Source of the DNA: Limiplasma sp958448555
GTDB taxonomy: Bacteria; Bacillota; Clostridia; Christensenellales; Aristaeellaceae
Length of the DNA stretch: 64,000 bases
NCBI GenBank assembly: GCA_958448555.1
Contig: CAUDEL010000001.1
Location: 53,342 to 117,341 of the forward strand
Reading direction: 5' to 3'
Shown here: one piece after another, positions 33,916 through 42,930 of the stretch
How the letters are laid out: every line of letters begins with the position of its first letter
How positions within the stretch are numbered: position 1 is the stretch's first letter
Translations under genes and position numbers: made by a program
Notes under the pieces: model-generated
What the model was told of the DNA's origin: nothing
Seen by the model: only the letters and a program-made list of their open reading frames with translations
The model's database searches: none

Positions 33916-34920
33916 ATGAATGTTGCCAAGCTTCTGTGGGAGGAAGCCGGAAAATCTCCCAAGGGCGCGCTGCCGGTGCTGTCGTTTCCGGCAGTGCAGA
34001 AAATGGGGATCACCGTGCGCCAGCTTGTGGAGAGCAGCGAGCTCCAGGCCCGGGCCATGAAGATCGTGGCGGACGAGGTGCCTGCGCTGGCCTCTGTGAG
34101 TCTGATGGACCTTTCCGTCGAGGCGCAGGCCTTTGGCGCCGACGTGCGTTTTTCGGACCATGAGGTGCCCACCGTCGTCGGACGGCTTGTGACGGACGCT
34201 CAGGCCGCCCAGGCGCTGGCCGTGCCCGCGGTGGGCGACGGACGCACGGGCGTGTGCGTGGAGGCCGTTCGTCTGGCCAGGCAGCGCATCACCGACAGGC
34301 CCGTGTTGGCGGGTGTCATCGGCCCCTATTCGCTGGCGGGACGGCTGTGCGATGTGACGGAGATCATGTTCCTTTGCTACGACGAGCCGGAGATGGTCCA
34401 CACGGTCCTGCGCAAGGCCGCCGATTTTCTCATCCGCTACTGCCTGGCCTTCCGTGAGGCCGGCGCGGACGGCGTGGTCATGGCGGAGCCGCTGGCAGGA
34501 CTGCTTTCGCCGGAGCTTTCGGCAGAGTTCTCCATTCCCTATGTCAGGGAGATCATCGACGCGGTCCAGACCGATTCCTTTGCCGTCATCTACCATAACT
34601 GCGGAAACACCGTGATTCGGATGCTGGATCAGATCTTTTCGCTCAACGCCGCCGCATACCATTTCGGCAACGCCGTGAGCATGCGCGACGTCCTGGATGC
34701 CGCGCCACCGACCGCCCTTTGCATGGGCAATGTGGACCCCGCCGCCGAGTTTGCGGGGGGCACGCCGCTGAGCATTGCCCGGGCCACCCGCGCGCTGATG
34801 CGGGCGTGCGGAGGCGAGCCGAACTTCCTGCCCTCCTCGGGGTGCGACATTCCGCCGCAGGCGAGCTGGGAGAACATCCATGCGTTCTTTGATGCCCTTG
34901 GAGGGGAGGAGGACGCATGA
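33916..34920 (+). CDS. MtaA/CmuA-type methyltransferase
   Basis: 334 residues, UroD fold. The zinc ligands of the MtaA family are visible as H-x-C in YHNCGNTV (near 215) and a later Cys in PSSGCDIPPQA (near 315). In methanogens MtaA passes a methyl from the corrinoid protein to coenzyme M. In bacteria, homologues pass it to other acceptors such as tetrahydrofolate, or act on the substrate. Here it is likely the second methyltransferase of the operon. Its stop overlaps the next gene (ATGA). Confidence 0.85.
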   Translation: MNVAKLLWEEAGKSPKGALPVLSFPAVQKMGITVRQLVESSELQARAMKIVADEVPALASVSLMDLSVEAQAFGADVRFSDHEVPTVVGRLVTDAQAAQALAVPAVGDGRTGVCVEAVRLARQRITDRPVLAGVIGPYSLAGRLCDVTEIMFLCYDEPEMVHTVLRKAADFLIRYCLAFREAGADGVVMAEPLAGLLSPELSAEFSIPYVREIIDAVQTDSFAVIYHNCGNTVIRMLDQIFSLNAAAYHFGNAVSMRDVLDAAPPTALCMGNVDPAAEFAGGTPLSIARATRALMRACGGEPNFLPSSGCDIPPQASWENIHAFFDALGGEEDA

Positions 34921-35468
34921 GCGATCTCGATTCCCGTCTGATCGCGGCGGCTCTGGCCGCGGGGGCGGCCAAGGCGGCCGTCATCTCTCAGCAGCAGATC
35001 GTCTTGTCCGCCGGGTTTCGCAAAATCTGCGAAAGCAACGCCTGCGGCAACTACGGGCGCTGCTGGATGTGCCCGCCCGATGTGGGGGAGATTGAAACCG
35101 CCATGGCGCAGGTGCGCCAATATTCCCGGGGCCTGCTCTACCAGACCATCGGCGCCCTGGAGGACAGCTTTGACATCGAGGGCATGGCGCGGTGCGCCAG
35201 GGAACACGCCCAGGTGGGCCAGCGCATACAGCAGGCCATGCCCGGCCTGCTTCAGGAACTGTTTCTGCATCTGAGTTGCGGCGGCTGCCGGCTGTGCGAA
35301 ACCTGTGCCCGGCGGGACAACCAGCCCTGCCGCCATCCCGACAGGGCGCTGCCCTCGATGGAGGGCAGCGGCATAGACGTATACAACACCACCAGGGACA
35401 CGCCGCTGCGCTACACCAACGGACAGAATACCGTTACCTTCTTCGGACTGGTTTTGTGGGGGGCGTAA
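34917..35468 (+). CDS. DUF2284 cysteine-rich metal-binding protein
   Basis: 183 residues with the DUF2284 pattern: CESNACGNYGRCWMCPP near 35-50 and LSCGGCRLCETCARRDNQPC near 115-135, eight or more Cys that could bind an Fe-S cluster. The family is common beside corrinoid methyltransferases. An electron-transfer role in corrinoid reactivation is plausible but not established. Coupled to the preceding gene by an ATGA overlap. Confidence 0.85.
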   Translation: MSDLDSRLIAAALAAGAAKAAVISQQQIVLSAGFRKICESNACGNYGRCWMCPPDVGEIETAMAQVRQYSRGLLYQTIGALEDSFDIEGMARCAREHAQVGQRIQQAMPGLLQELFLHLSCGGCRLCETCARRDNQPCRHPDRALPSMEGSGIDVYNTTRDTPLRYTNGQNTVTFFGLVLWGA

Positions 35469-35471
35469 GGG

Positions 35472-36962
35472 ATGCCGGTGCTGACGGTGCGCCAGGGAGA
35501 GAGAAGCCGGAGGGTCCTCTTTGAAGGAACGCCCATGCTGGGCGAAGTGCTGGCGGCTCATGGCTTTGGGTTGCAGCAGCCCTGCGCCGGGAGGGGCGTG
35601 TGCGGCAAGTGCGCGGCGGAGGCCTCAGGCCTCCTGGAAACCCCGCCCCGGGCTGTTTTGGAAAACGGCCTGCGCCTGGCCTGTCAGACGCGCCTGCTGG
35701 GGGACTGCGAGGTCATCCTCCCTGCGTCTGAGGAAAAGGCGGCCATCGAGACCGAGAGCATCCCTGTCCGCGACCGGGACGCGGCCCGCGATCCCATGCC
35801 AGGCCGTTTCGGCGCGGCCGTGGACATCGGGACCACGACGCTGGCCCTCAGGCTTTTCGAGCTGCATACGGGCCGTCTGCTCGCCTGCGAGGCGGCGCTC
35901 AATCCGCAGACGCAAATCGCCGCGGACGTAATCGGCCGGATCGGCGCCGCACTGGCCGGAAAGGGGACGCGTTTGCAGGAGGCGGTCTGCGGGCGCATCG
36001 GGGAGATGCTCGGTGCCGCCTGCGCCCGTGCGGGCATCGGCCGCGGAGAGGTGGACGCGCTGGTGCTGGCGGGAAATACCACCATGCTCTATCTGCTGAC
36101 CGGGCGAAGCCCGGAGCCGCTCTCGCACGCGCCCTTTCGGGCGGATACGCTCTTTGACTGCTCCCTGTCCCTGCTGGGCGGGCGGGCGTACCTGCCCCCC
36201 TGCATGGACGCTTTTGTGGGCGCCGACATCACCTGCGCGGTGCTGGCATGCGGCATGTGTGACCGCGAGGAAACGGCCCTGCTGATGGACGTGGGAACCA
36301 ACGGCGAGGTGGCGCTGTGGCATGAGAGACGGCTGTATGTGGCCTCCACGGCGGCGGGACCCGCGTTTGAAGGCGTGGGCATCGCCTGCGGCTGCGGCAG
36401 CGTGAGCGGTGCGGTGGACCGCGTGCGCGTGCAAAACGGACGGCTGGAGGCGCATACCATCGATGGTGCGCCGCCGGTGGGGCTGTGCGGATCCGGGCTG
36501 ATCGACACGGTCGCGGCGCTGCTTGCGCTGGGCAGGATCGACCCGACGGGCGCGATGGGGGACGAGCGGGTCACGGTGGCTGGAGAGGTCTTTCTCGGGG
36601 CCAGGGATGTGCGTAACGTGCAGCTCGCCAAGGGCGCCGTCTGCGCGGGCGTGCGCACCCTGCTGCGCCACGCCGGCATCGCGCCGGAGCAGGTGAAAAC
36701 CCTCTACATCGCAGGCGGCTTCGGAAGCCATCTGAACATCGCCAGCGCCACGGCCGTGGGGCTGATCCCCCCGGAGCTGAGCGCGCGGGTGCAGGTGCTG
36801 GGCAACGCGGCGCTGGCCGGCGCGGAGATGCTTTTGCTCGATCGGGGACAGGCGCGGCAGGCCGGACGAATTGCGCAGGGGGCGCAGACCGTCCTTCTGG
36901 GCGGAAATCCCGTGTTCTCTGAGCTGTTCATGGAGTGCATGCTCTTTGGCGAAGACGGCTGA
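35472..36962 (+). CDS. Reductive activator of corrinoid proteins (RACo/ASKHA type)
   Basis: 496 residues. An N-terminal plant-type [2Fe-2S] ferredoxin domain shows CAGRGVCGKC (Cys near 38, 44, 47) and a fourth Cys in LACQTR near 70. A linker is followed by the ASKHA ATPase domain (AVDIGTTTLAL, LLMDVGTNGEVAL, IAGGFGSHLN). It uses ATP to reduce inactive cob(II)alamin on the carrier protein to cob(I)alamin. It completes the operon: regulator, carrier, two methyltransferases, DUF2284 and activase. Confidence 0.93.
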   Translation: MPVLTVRQGERSRRVLFEGTPMLGEVLAAHGFGLQQPCAGRGVCGKCAAEASGLLETPPRAVLENGLRLACQTRLLGDCEVILPASEEKAAIETESIPVRDRDAARDPMPGRFGAAVDIGTTTLALRLFELHTGRLLACEAALNPQTQIAADVIGRIGAALAGKGTRLQEAVCGRIGEMLGAACARAGIGRGEVDALVLAGNTTMLYLLTGRSPEPLSHAPFRADTLFDCSLSLLGGRAYLPPCMDAFVGADITCAVLACGMCDREETALLMDVGTNGEVALWHERRLYVASTAAGPAFEGVGIACGCGSVSGAVDRVRVQNGRLEAHTIDGAPPVGLCGSGLIDTVAALLALGRIDPTGAMGDERVTVAGEVFLGARDVRNVQLAKGAVCAGVRTLLRHAGIAPEQVKTLYIAGGFGSHLNIASATAVGLIPPELSARVQVLGNAALAGAEMLLLDRGQARQAGRIAQGAQTVLLGGNPVFSELFMECMLFGEDG

Positions 36963-36983
36963 GGCCCTGCGCAAAGGAGAGAA

Positions 36984-37020
36984 CCGCCGCCCGCACGGAA
37001 AAGGTCCGTGCGGGCGGCGG
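36984..37020. terminator. Strong hairpin between converging operons
   Basis: A perfect 15-base stem CCGCCGCCCGCACGG / CCGTGCGGGCGGCGG with a seven-base loop between the activase stop and the stop of the DMT transporter on the other strand. T runs are weak. It probably ends both transcripts. Confidence 0.7.
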
Positions 37021-37024
37021 CTGT

Positions 37025-37897
37025 TTATTCATGGCGGAAGTAGTACAGGATGCCGGCGATGATGACGCCGCAGCACAGAAGGACGGTGATCTGCGGCGTT
37101 TCCCCAACGAAGACCCATCCAAAAAATGTGCTGGACACCGGGACGAGCATCTTTACGGAGCTCACATACGAGGCCGGCTGGTAGCGCAGCGACCAGGTCA
37201 GCAGGCTGTGCCCCAGAAGCGTGCACATCACCGCCATCGCCAGCGCCGCGGCCAGGTTGTCCGCGCCGTAGCCGGTCAGCCGCTGGCCGCTGAGAAGGCA
37301 GCCCGTCAGAAGCGTCAGCGAGCCAAAGACGAACACCACGAAGGTATATTGCGTATTGCCCACCTTTGCGCGGCAGCGCCGGCCAAAGAGCGTGAACAGC
37401 CCGGCGAAGACGGCGGCAAGGATGCCGGTCAGCATCCCAAGGGCGTTTTGACCGCCCTGCATGCCCTGGGCAAAGGCCAGGAGCACGCAGCCCACGAAGG
37501 TCACGCCGATGCCGACCCATCCTCGGGGGCTGATGCGCTCGTGGAGGAAGACGTAGGCGCACAGGGCCACGTAAAACACCTCCGTGCTGCTGAGCATCAC
37601 GGCCGTTGTGATGGTGGTGTACTGCACGGAAAAAAAGTAACAGAGAAAATGCAGGCCAAAGCAGACGCCGCTGGCTGCCCACGAGAGCCAGTCCGCCGGG
37701 CGCAGGCCCTTTTTCCACTTCCCGCGGCCCAGGATGAGCGCGGAGGGGAGCATCAGCAGGACGGAGAGGACCATGCGGTACAGGGCCAGAACCATGGAAG
37801 GCGCCGTGGCGTGGCGGATGAATACAACGGAGGTGGACATGCATACCACGCCAATCAGCGGCACAAGCCGGCTCAGCCGGCGCTTATCCTGAATCAT
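37025..37897 (-). CDS. EamA-family (DMT) transporter
   Basis: 290 residues with ten predicted membrane helices in two EamA repeats, as in RhaT/YdcZ-type exporters. The N-terminus starts in the first helix (RLVPLIGVVCMSTSVVFIRH). It is the last gene of the hexuronate operon, ten bases after uxaC. It may move a sugar acid or a catabolic by-product. The substrate is unknown. Confidence 0.88.
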   Translation of the reverse strand: MIQDKRRLSRLVPLIGVVCMSTSVVFIRHATAPSMVLALYRMVLSVLLMLPSALILGRGKWKKGLRPADWLSWAASGVCFGLHFLCYFFSVQYTTITTAVMLSSTEVFYVALCAYVFLHERISPRGWVGIGVTFVGCVLLAFAQGMQGGQNALGMLTGILAAVFAGLFTLFGRRCRAKVGNTQYTFVVFVFGSLTLLTGCLLSGQRLTGYGADNLAAALAMAVMCTLLGHSLLTWSLRYQPASYVSSVKMLVPVSSTFFGWVFVGETPQITVLLCCGVIIAGILYYFRHE

Positions 37898-37906
37898 GGG
37901 AATGCC

Positions 37907-39298
37907 TCATGCCATCAGCTTTTCGATGTTGTTCGTGCAGATGTCCTCCACCATCCGACCCATGCGCTCGAGGTCCCAGGCAATCTCGCCATCCTCCATC
38001 CACTGACCCAGGATATTGCACAGGATGCGGCGGAAGTACTCAAAGCGCGGATAGGAGGTGAAGCTGCGGCTGTCCGTGAGCATGCCCACAAAGCGGCTGA
38101 GCATGCCAAGGCTGGCCAGGGTTTTCATCTGCAGCTCCATGCCGTCGATGTGGTCGTTGAACCACCAGGCGGAGCCGAACTGCATCCGGCCGGGAACGCC
38201 GCCCTCGGCGAAGTTGCCCAGCATGGTGGCCAGGGTGTAATTGTCCTTGGGGTTGAGGCAGTAGAGGATGCACTTTGGCATGCCCTGCTCATGCAGGCTG
38301 TCGAGGAATCCGGCCAGAGGGCGTGCGATGTTGAGGTCGTCGATGGAATCAAAGCCCGTGTCCGGCCCCAAAAGGCGGGTCATGCGGGTGTTTACGCGGC
38401 GAATCGGGCCGATGTGGAGCTGCATGATGAGCCCGCGCTCAAAATACTGCCTGCCCAGGAACTGCAAAAGAGCGGTTTTGTACTGCTCCTCCTCCAACTG
38501 ACTGACCGCCTCGCCGGCCAGCGCCCTGCGCAGCACCCGGTCCACCTCGCCGGCTTCGGCCGGGGCGTAGGGGACGTAGGAGAAGGCATGGTCGCAGACG
38601 CGGCAGCCGGCGGATTCAAAGAAGTCCAGCCGGGCGGCCAGCGCGGCCTGAAGGCTGTCCAGGCCGGTGACGGGTATCCCCGCCGCCTCCGAGAGCCGGC
38701 GGATGTAGGCGGCGAAGCCGGCGGCGCGGATGTCCAGCGCCTGGTCGGGCCGGAAGGAGGGCAGCACCTTTACGCCGAAGGACCTGTCATCCCTGAGCGC
38801 CAGGTGGCAATGGAGATCGTCGGCAGGGTCGTCCGTGGAGCACAGCGTGCGCACATTGGACATCTCAATCAGCCGGCGCACGGTCATGCCGCCTCTGAGC
38901 ATGGCGCAGGTCTTGTCCCAGATGGCGGGCGCGGTGTCCTCGTTGAGCGGGTCGTGTATGTCGAAGTAACGCTGAAGCTCCAGGTGGGTCCAGTGGTACA
39001 GGGGATTGCCCACAGCCATGGAGACGGTGGCGGCGTAGGCGAGGAATTTGTCGTAATCGCTGGCGTCGCCGGTGATGTAGCGTTCCTCCACACCGTTGAG
39101 ACGCATCGCGCGCCACTTGTAATGATCGCCGGAGAGCCATACCTGGGTGAGGTTGTTGTAGCGGCGGTCATCCAGGATGTCCTGTACCACCACGTGGCAG
39201 TGATAATCGATGATGGGCATCTTCTTTGCATGCTCGTGATACAGGATGCGGGCCGCCTCAGTCTTTAAAAGAAAGTTCTCGTCCATAAACGCCTTCAT
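37907..39298 (-). CDS. uxaC: Glucuronate/galacturonate isomerase
   Basis: 463 residues, amidohydrolase-related TIM barrel. The N-terminal signature IIDYHCHVVVQDILDDRRY and the later LCSTDDPADDLHCH, GMLTDSRSFTSYPRFEYFRR and final LG-x-W segments are the UxaC pattern. It interconverts D-glucuronate and D-fructuronate (or galacturonate and tagaturonate). Next to uxuA and uxuB it points to glucuronate use. Confidence 0.96.
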   Translation of the reverse strand: MKAFMDENFLLKTEAARILYHEHAKKMPIIDYHCHVVVQDILDDRRYNNLTQVWLSGDHYKWRAMRLNGVEERYITGDASDYDKFLAYAATVSMAVGNPLYHWTHLELQRYFDIHDPLNEDTAPAIWDKTCAMLRGGMTVRRLIEMSNVRTLCSTDDPADDLHCHLALRDDRSFGVKVLPSFRPDQALDIRAAGFAAYIRRLSEAAGIPVTGLDSLQAALAARLDFFESAGCRVCDHAFSYVPYAPAEAGEVDRVLRRALAGEAVSQLEEEQYKTALLQFLGRQYFERGLIMQLHIGPIRRVNTRMTRLLGPDTGFDSIDDLNIARPLAGFLDSLHEQGMPKCILYCLNPKDNYTLATMLGNFAEGGVPGRMQFGSAWWFNDHIDGMELQMKTLASLGMLSRFVGMLTDSRSFTSYPRFEYFRRILCNILGQWMEDGEIAWDLERMGRMVEDICTNNIEKLMA

Positions 39299-39302
39299 AT
39301 GC

Positions 39303-40907
39303 CTATCTCCCTTCTCCGGCGCCGTCCAGGCAGCGCTCCAGCGTCCGGCGCACAGCCCCCGGGCCCTCGTTCATCTGCGCAAAGAACGCCTCGGTTTTCT
39401 CGCCCAGGCCGCATGCATACAAATCCACCCCGAAAAGCTCGCTGCTTTGGAAAAGCGGCCGCAGCGCGCCGGGAGCGGGCCGGTCCCCCAGGCGGATGCC
39501 CGCCACGCAGGCGGAGAGCTTCTCCAGGTTGGGGTCTGGGGAGCGCTCAAAGGCGCTGCCGGCATCGTCGATCCCCATCAGATACCGCGCGTATCCCGCG
39601 AAGGTCAGGGGGATGAACGTCAGGAAGGACAGGTCCTTCTCGCCCCGCGCAAGGTAGGCCTTGAGCGTTTCGCCAAAGCGCACGGGGAGTTTTTTGGAGG
39701 TGTCGCACGCGATGCGCTGCGGCGTGTCGGGCACGAAGGGATTGGGCAGGCGCAGGTTGACGACCTCGTCGATGAAGGCCCGCGCGTTCATCACCACGGG
39801 ATCGGTCACCACGGGCAGCCCCTCCACATAGCCCACCTGCCGGATCAGCCCCACCAGCGCGCGGTCCTTCATCTCCTCGCTGATCTTGCGGTAGCCCAGC
39901 AGGCAGCCGAAGATGGCCAGGCAGGTGTGCAACGGATTGAGGCAGGTGCAGACCTTCATCTTCTCGATGCGGTCCACGGTATCGCGGCTTGCGAAGATCA
40001 CGCCCACCTTCTCCAGCGGCGGGCGGCCGTTGGGGAAGCGGTCCTCGATGGCCAGGTACTCACATTCCTCGGCGTTGACCATGCCGCTGACGTAGGTGTT
40101 TTTGCCGGTCACGACCACCTCCGCGCCCTCAAAGCCCTCCCGGGCGAGCATGTCCAGAACCTGCTGCGCGGGGCGGGGGGTGATTTTGTCGATCATGCTC
40201 CAGGTGAAGGAGACGCCGGTGTCCAGATAGCTCAGGAAGCCCTCATCCACCAAGCCGCGCTCGCGCCATGCATGGACCAGGCGCAGGATGCCGTCTTGAA
40301 GGATCGTGCCGTTATGCGAGCAGTTGTCCATGGAAACCATGGCGATGGGCTTTGCGCCCGCCCGGTAGCGCAGGTACAGCAGCCTGGCCAGCACGCCCAT
40401 GGCCGAAACGGGATCGTCCATGCCCTCAAAGTCGCCGGCGCAATAGCGAAGCGGCGCGCCGGAGGCATCGGTGACGGCGTAGCCTTTTTCGGTGATGGTC
40501 AGGGAGACCATCTGCAGGCTGTCGGAGGTAAAGATCTGCTCGACGCGCCGGACGCTGCGGCGGTAGCCCAGGCTCTCGGTGATGCTGGCCACAACGCGCT
40601 TTTCCACGGTGCCGTCGCTCTTGAGCGATACCGCCAGGGAGAGGTTGTCAAAGGGCGAAAACGCCTTGTCGATGATCTCCTCGTCATAGGTTTCCACCAC
40701 CACGATGCCGGTGTCCATCTCGCCCGCATCCAGCAGCCGTTGGCACAGCACGCACGGGAAGGCGCGCAGGATGTTGCCCGCGCCGAAGTGGAGCCAGGTG
40801 GGCGCCTCGTGCGTGCGGGCGCGCACGGCCTGGATGTCAAAGGCAGGCAGAAGGTAGCCTCTGCCCTCAAAATCGCCATTGAGAAGGCTTTGCAGCGTTA
40901 GTTTCAT
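39303..40907 (-). CDS. uxuB: Fructuronate reductase (mannitol dehydrogenase family)
   Basis: 534 residues, longer than typical UxuB of about 490. Rossmann start WLHFGAGNILRAFPCVLCQR, the SMDNCSHNG motif, the catalytic KxxxxNxxH-type stretch VCTCLNPLHTCLAIFGCLLG, and a C-terminal helical domain. It reduces fructuronate to mannonate with NADH. Tagaturonate reductase (UxaB) is the close alternative, but uxuA in the same operon favours UxuB. It overlaps the preceding gene's stop by four bases. Confidence 0.88.
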   Translation of the reverse strand: MKLTLQSLLNGDFEGRGYLLPAFDIQAVRARTHEAPTWLHFGAGNILRAFPCVLCQRLLDAGEMDTGIVVVETYDEEIIDKAFSPFDNLSLAVSLKSDGTVEKRVVASITESLGYRRSVRRVEQIFTSDSLQMVSLTITEKGYAVTDASGAPLRYCAGDFEGMDDPVSAMGVLARLLYLRYRAGAKPIAMVSMDNCSHNGTILQDGILRLVHAWRERGLVDEGFLSYLDTGVSFTWSMIDKITPRPAQQVLDMLAREGFEGAEVVVTGKNTYVSGMVNAEECEYLAIEDRFPNGRPPLEKVGVIFASRDTVDRIEKMKVCTCLNPLHTCLAIFGCLLGYRKISEEMKDRALVGLIRQVGYVEGLPVVTDPVVMNARAFIDEVVNLRLPNPFVPDTPQRIACDTSKKLPVRFGETLKAYLARGEKDLSFLTFIPLTFAGYARYLMGIDDAGSAFERSPDPNLEKLSACVAGIRLGDRPAPGALRPLFQSSELFGVDLYACGLGEKTEAFFAQMNEGPGAVRRTLERCLDGAGEGR

Positions 40908-41680
40908 GCTTCTTTCCCCCTTTTGTCACTCAGGCCCCTGCCGCTTTCCTGATCGCACAGCAGGAGACAGTTGGGATGCGTTCTGAGAATCGTGCCGGGG
41001 CATGCCGTGCTGATGGGCGCGCAGGCGGTTTGCTCCACGGCCCAGGCCTTCCTGGCCGTGGGAACCGTGCAGATGAGGACCGGCGCGGCTAGGATGGCGG
41101 GAATCGTCACGGTGATGGCCTGCCGGGGCACATCATCAAGGGATGGGAAACATCCGTCATGGACCTGCTGCATGCGGCACACGCCGTCCAGGTCCACCAC
41201 CTTGACTGTCTCGGGATCGTTAAAATCGGCCACGGCGGGATCGTTAAAGGCGATGTGCCCGTTCTCGCCCAGGCCGATCAGCGCCAGATCCAGCGGATGG
41301 CGCGCCAGGATCTCGCGGTAGCGCTCCACCTGATGGGAAACCGTTCCCTCCGAGGCGATGTAATACACCTGGGCAAAGGGGCGCAGGCCGAAGGCATGCT
41401 CGCGCAGATAGTGCCCGAACGTCTGGGGAGCGTCGGGCGCAAGGCCGATGTACTCGTCCATATGCAGCGCCACGATGCGGCTGAAATCCAGATCGGACCG
41501 CATCAGATGCGAAAGCACCTCGTCCTGGGAGGGCGCGGCGGGGAAGAGGACGTTGACGCGGTCCTTTTGTTCCAGCAGTTTCCTGAGCGCCGATACGGCA
41601 TATTCTCCCGCCGCCCTTCCCATCGCCTCCCGGTCGGGATAGCGCTGGACGGTCAGGCGGTCAAAGTGAAAAACTTCCAT
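40904..41680 (-). CDS. NagB-like sugar-phosphate isomerase/deaminase with altered active site
   Basis: 258 residues, glucosamine-6-phosphate deaminase / 6-phosphogluconolactonase fold. The segment ALHMDEYIGL retains the Asp of NagB (Asp72 in E. coli numbering). The catalytic loop reads GENGHIAFNDP instead of NDGHIAFNEP: the ring-opening acid Asp141 is replaced by Asn and Glu148 by Asp, while His143 stays. It may therefore act on another sugar phosphate or be a lactonase or isomerase. It is translationally coupled to uxuB. Confidence 0.75.
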   Translation of the reverse strand: MEVFHFDRLTVQRYPDREAMGRAAGEYAVSALRKLLEQKDRVNVLFPAAPSQDEVLSHLMRSDLDFSRIVALHMDEYIGLAPDAPQTFGHYLREHAFGLRPFAQVYYIASEGTVSHQVERYREILARHPLDLALIGLGENGHIAFNDPAVADFNDPETVKVVDLDGVCRMQQVHDGCFPSLDDVPRQAITVTIPAILAAPVLICTVPTARKAWAVEQTACAPISTACPGTILRTHPNCLLLCDQESGRGLSDKRGKEA

Positions 41681-41689
41681 GACGCCCTC

Positions 41690-42838
41690 CTAAAACTTGT
41701 TTTTGAAGCTGGTCACGGTGGTGTCCTCGAAGGCCGCCACGTCGCTGTGCTTTTCGTTGAAGTGCGGCGCCGTTTCGCGCCAGGCGTCCGTATAGAAGCT
41801 GTCATGGGGACAGAGGGGCAGGGAGACGGGCTTGCCCGTGACGGCGGATTTGTAGATCGAGGTAATCAGCTCGATGCAGTTGTATCCGTCCCGGCCGGTG
41901 GCGATGAGATCCTCCCCGCGCAGGATGGCGCCCAGGAAGTTCTGAATCTGGCCGGCATGGTTTTCAAACGCCAGCCTGGGCCGGGAGGAAAAATCCTCCC
42001 TGAGGCGCTCCTCCATGGACTCGTTGGGCAGGGGGAAGCCGTTGCTGCGCACGGCGGAGGCCAGGGGACGGAAGGGGATGGCGATGCCGGCCTGCTCCAT
42101 CTGGAAGGTGAAGAGCTGCATCTCCCCGTGCGCCACAAGCATGCTGTTGATCTGCGCCACGCTGCCGTCCTCATAGACCAGGGTGGACAGCGAGCAGTCC
42201 TCCTCCTCGCTGTTGGCATGGTTGAGGTTGTGCATGGTGGCCTGCACCGTCTTTGGCATGCCCTTGGCCCACAAAAGCAGGTCGATGTGGTGGATGGAAT
42301 GGTTGAGCGTGCATCCGCCGCCCTCCACGGTCCACCTTCCGCGCCAGCTGAGGTCGTAGTAGTGTTGGCCGCGATACCACACGGAATTGATCTGGGCAAA
42401 GAGCAGGCGGCCGTACGAGCCGCTGCGGACCATGTCAATGGCGTTGCGGATGCCGCTGATGTAGCGGGACTGGACCACGACGCTGAGCACCCTGGCGCGG
42501 TCCTTGGCCACCTGGAGAATGTGCGCGCAGGCCTTTAGGGAGGGGGCCATGGGCTTTTCCAAAAGCACGTGGCAGCCCGCCTCCAGCGCATCCACCGCCA
42601 TCGCCTCATGCAGCGAGGGCGGGGTGCAGATGCTCACCACATCCACCTCCGAGAGCGCCTGGTGGTAGTCCGTCACGCAGCGCGCGTCCTTGAGCGCGTA
42701 TTTTTCAACCAGTCCCTGGGCGCGGCCGAGGTCGGCATCCGCCAGAACCGTCACGGCGGCGTCCCCGGGAAAAGCCAGATAGCCTTCGATGTGCGCCGGC
42801 GCGATGCCGCCGCAACCGATAATCATCACTTTGAGCAT
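41690..42838 (-). CDS. Gfo/Idh/MocA-family oxidoreductase
   Basis: 382 residues. N-terminal Rossmann fold with KVMIIGCGGIAPAHIEGYLA and the family's EKPMAPSL motif near 93 carrying the catalytic Lys. The C-terminal alpha/beta substrate domain has GGGCTLNHSIHHIDLLLW with the conserved Asp/His. Start taken at the ATG before LKVMII, ten bases after AAGGGAG; an upstream TTG lacks a ribosome site. It oxidises or reduces a sugar or inositol-like compound with NAD(P). In this operon it may feed an unusual uronate or amino sugar into the pathway. Confidence 0.87.
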   Translation of the reverse strand: MLKVMIIGCGGIAPAHIEGYLAFPGDAAVTVLADADLGRAQGLVEKYALKDARCVTDYHQALSEVDVVSICTPPSLHEAMAVDALEAGCHVLLEKPMAPSLKACAHILQVAKDRARVLSVVVQSRYISGIRNAIDMVRSGSYGRLLFAQINSVWYRGQHYYDLSWRGRWTVEGGGCTLNHSIHHIDLLLWAKGMPKTVQATMHNLNHANSEEEDCSLSTLVYEDGSVAQINSMLVAHGEMQLFTFQMEQAGIAIPFRPLASAVRSNGFPLPNESMEERLREDFSSRPRLAFENHAGQIQNFLGAILRGEDLIATGRDGYNCIELITSIYKSAVTGKPVSLPLCPHDSFYTDAWRETAPHFNEKHSDVAAFEDTTVTSFKNKF

Positions 42839-42930
42839 TGCAGATGCGCTCCCTTTCAAGATCGCTGGGGAAAAAGGCGGCAGCCTGACCCCCGCCGCTT
42901 GCCAAGAGGAATCAGGCTGCCGGTCATGCC

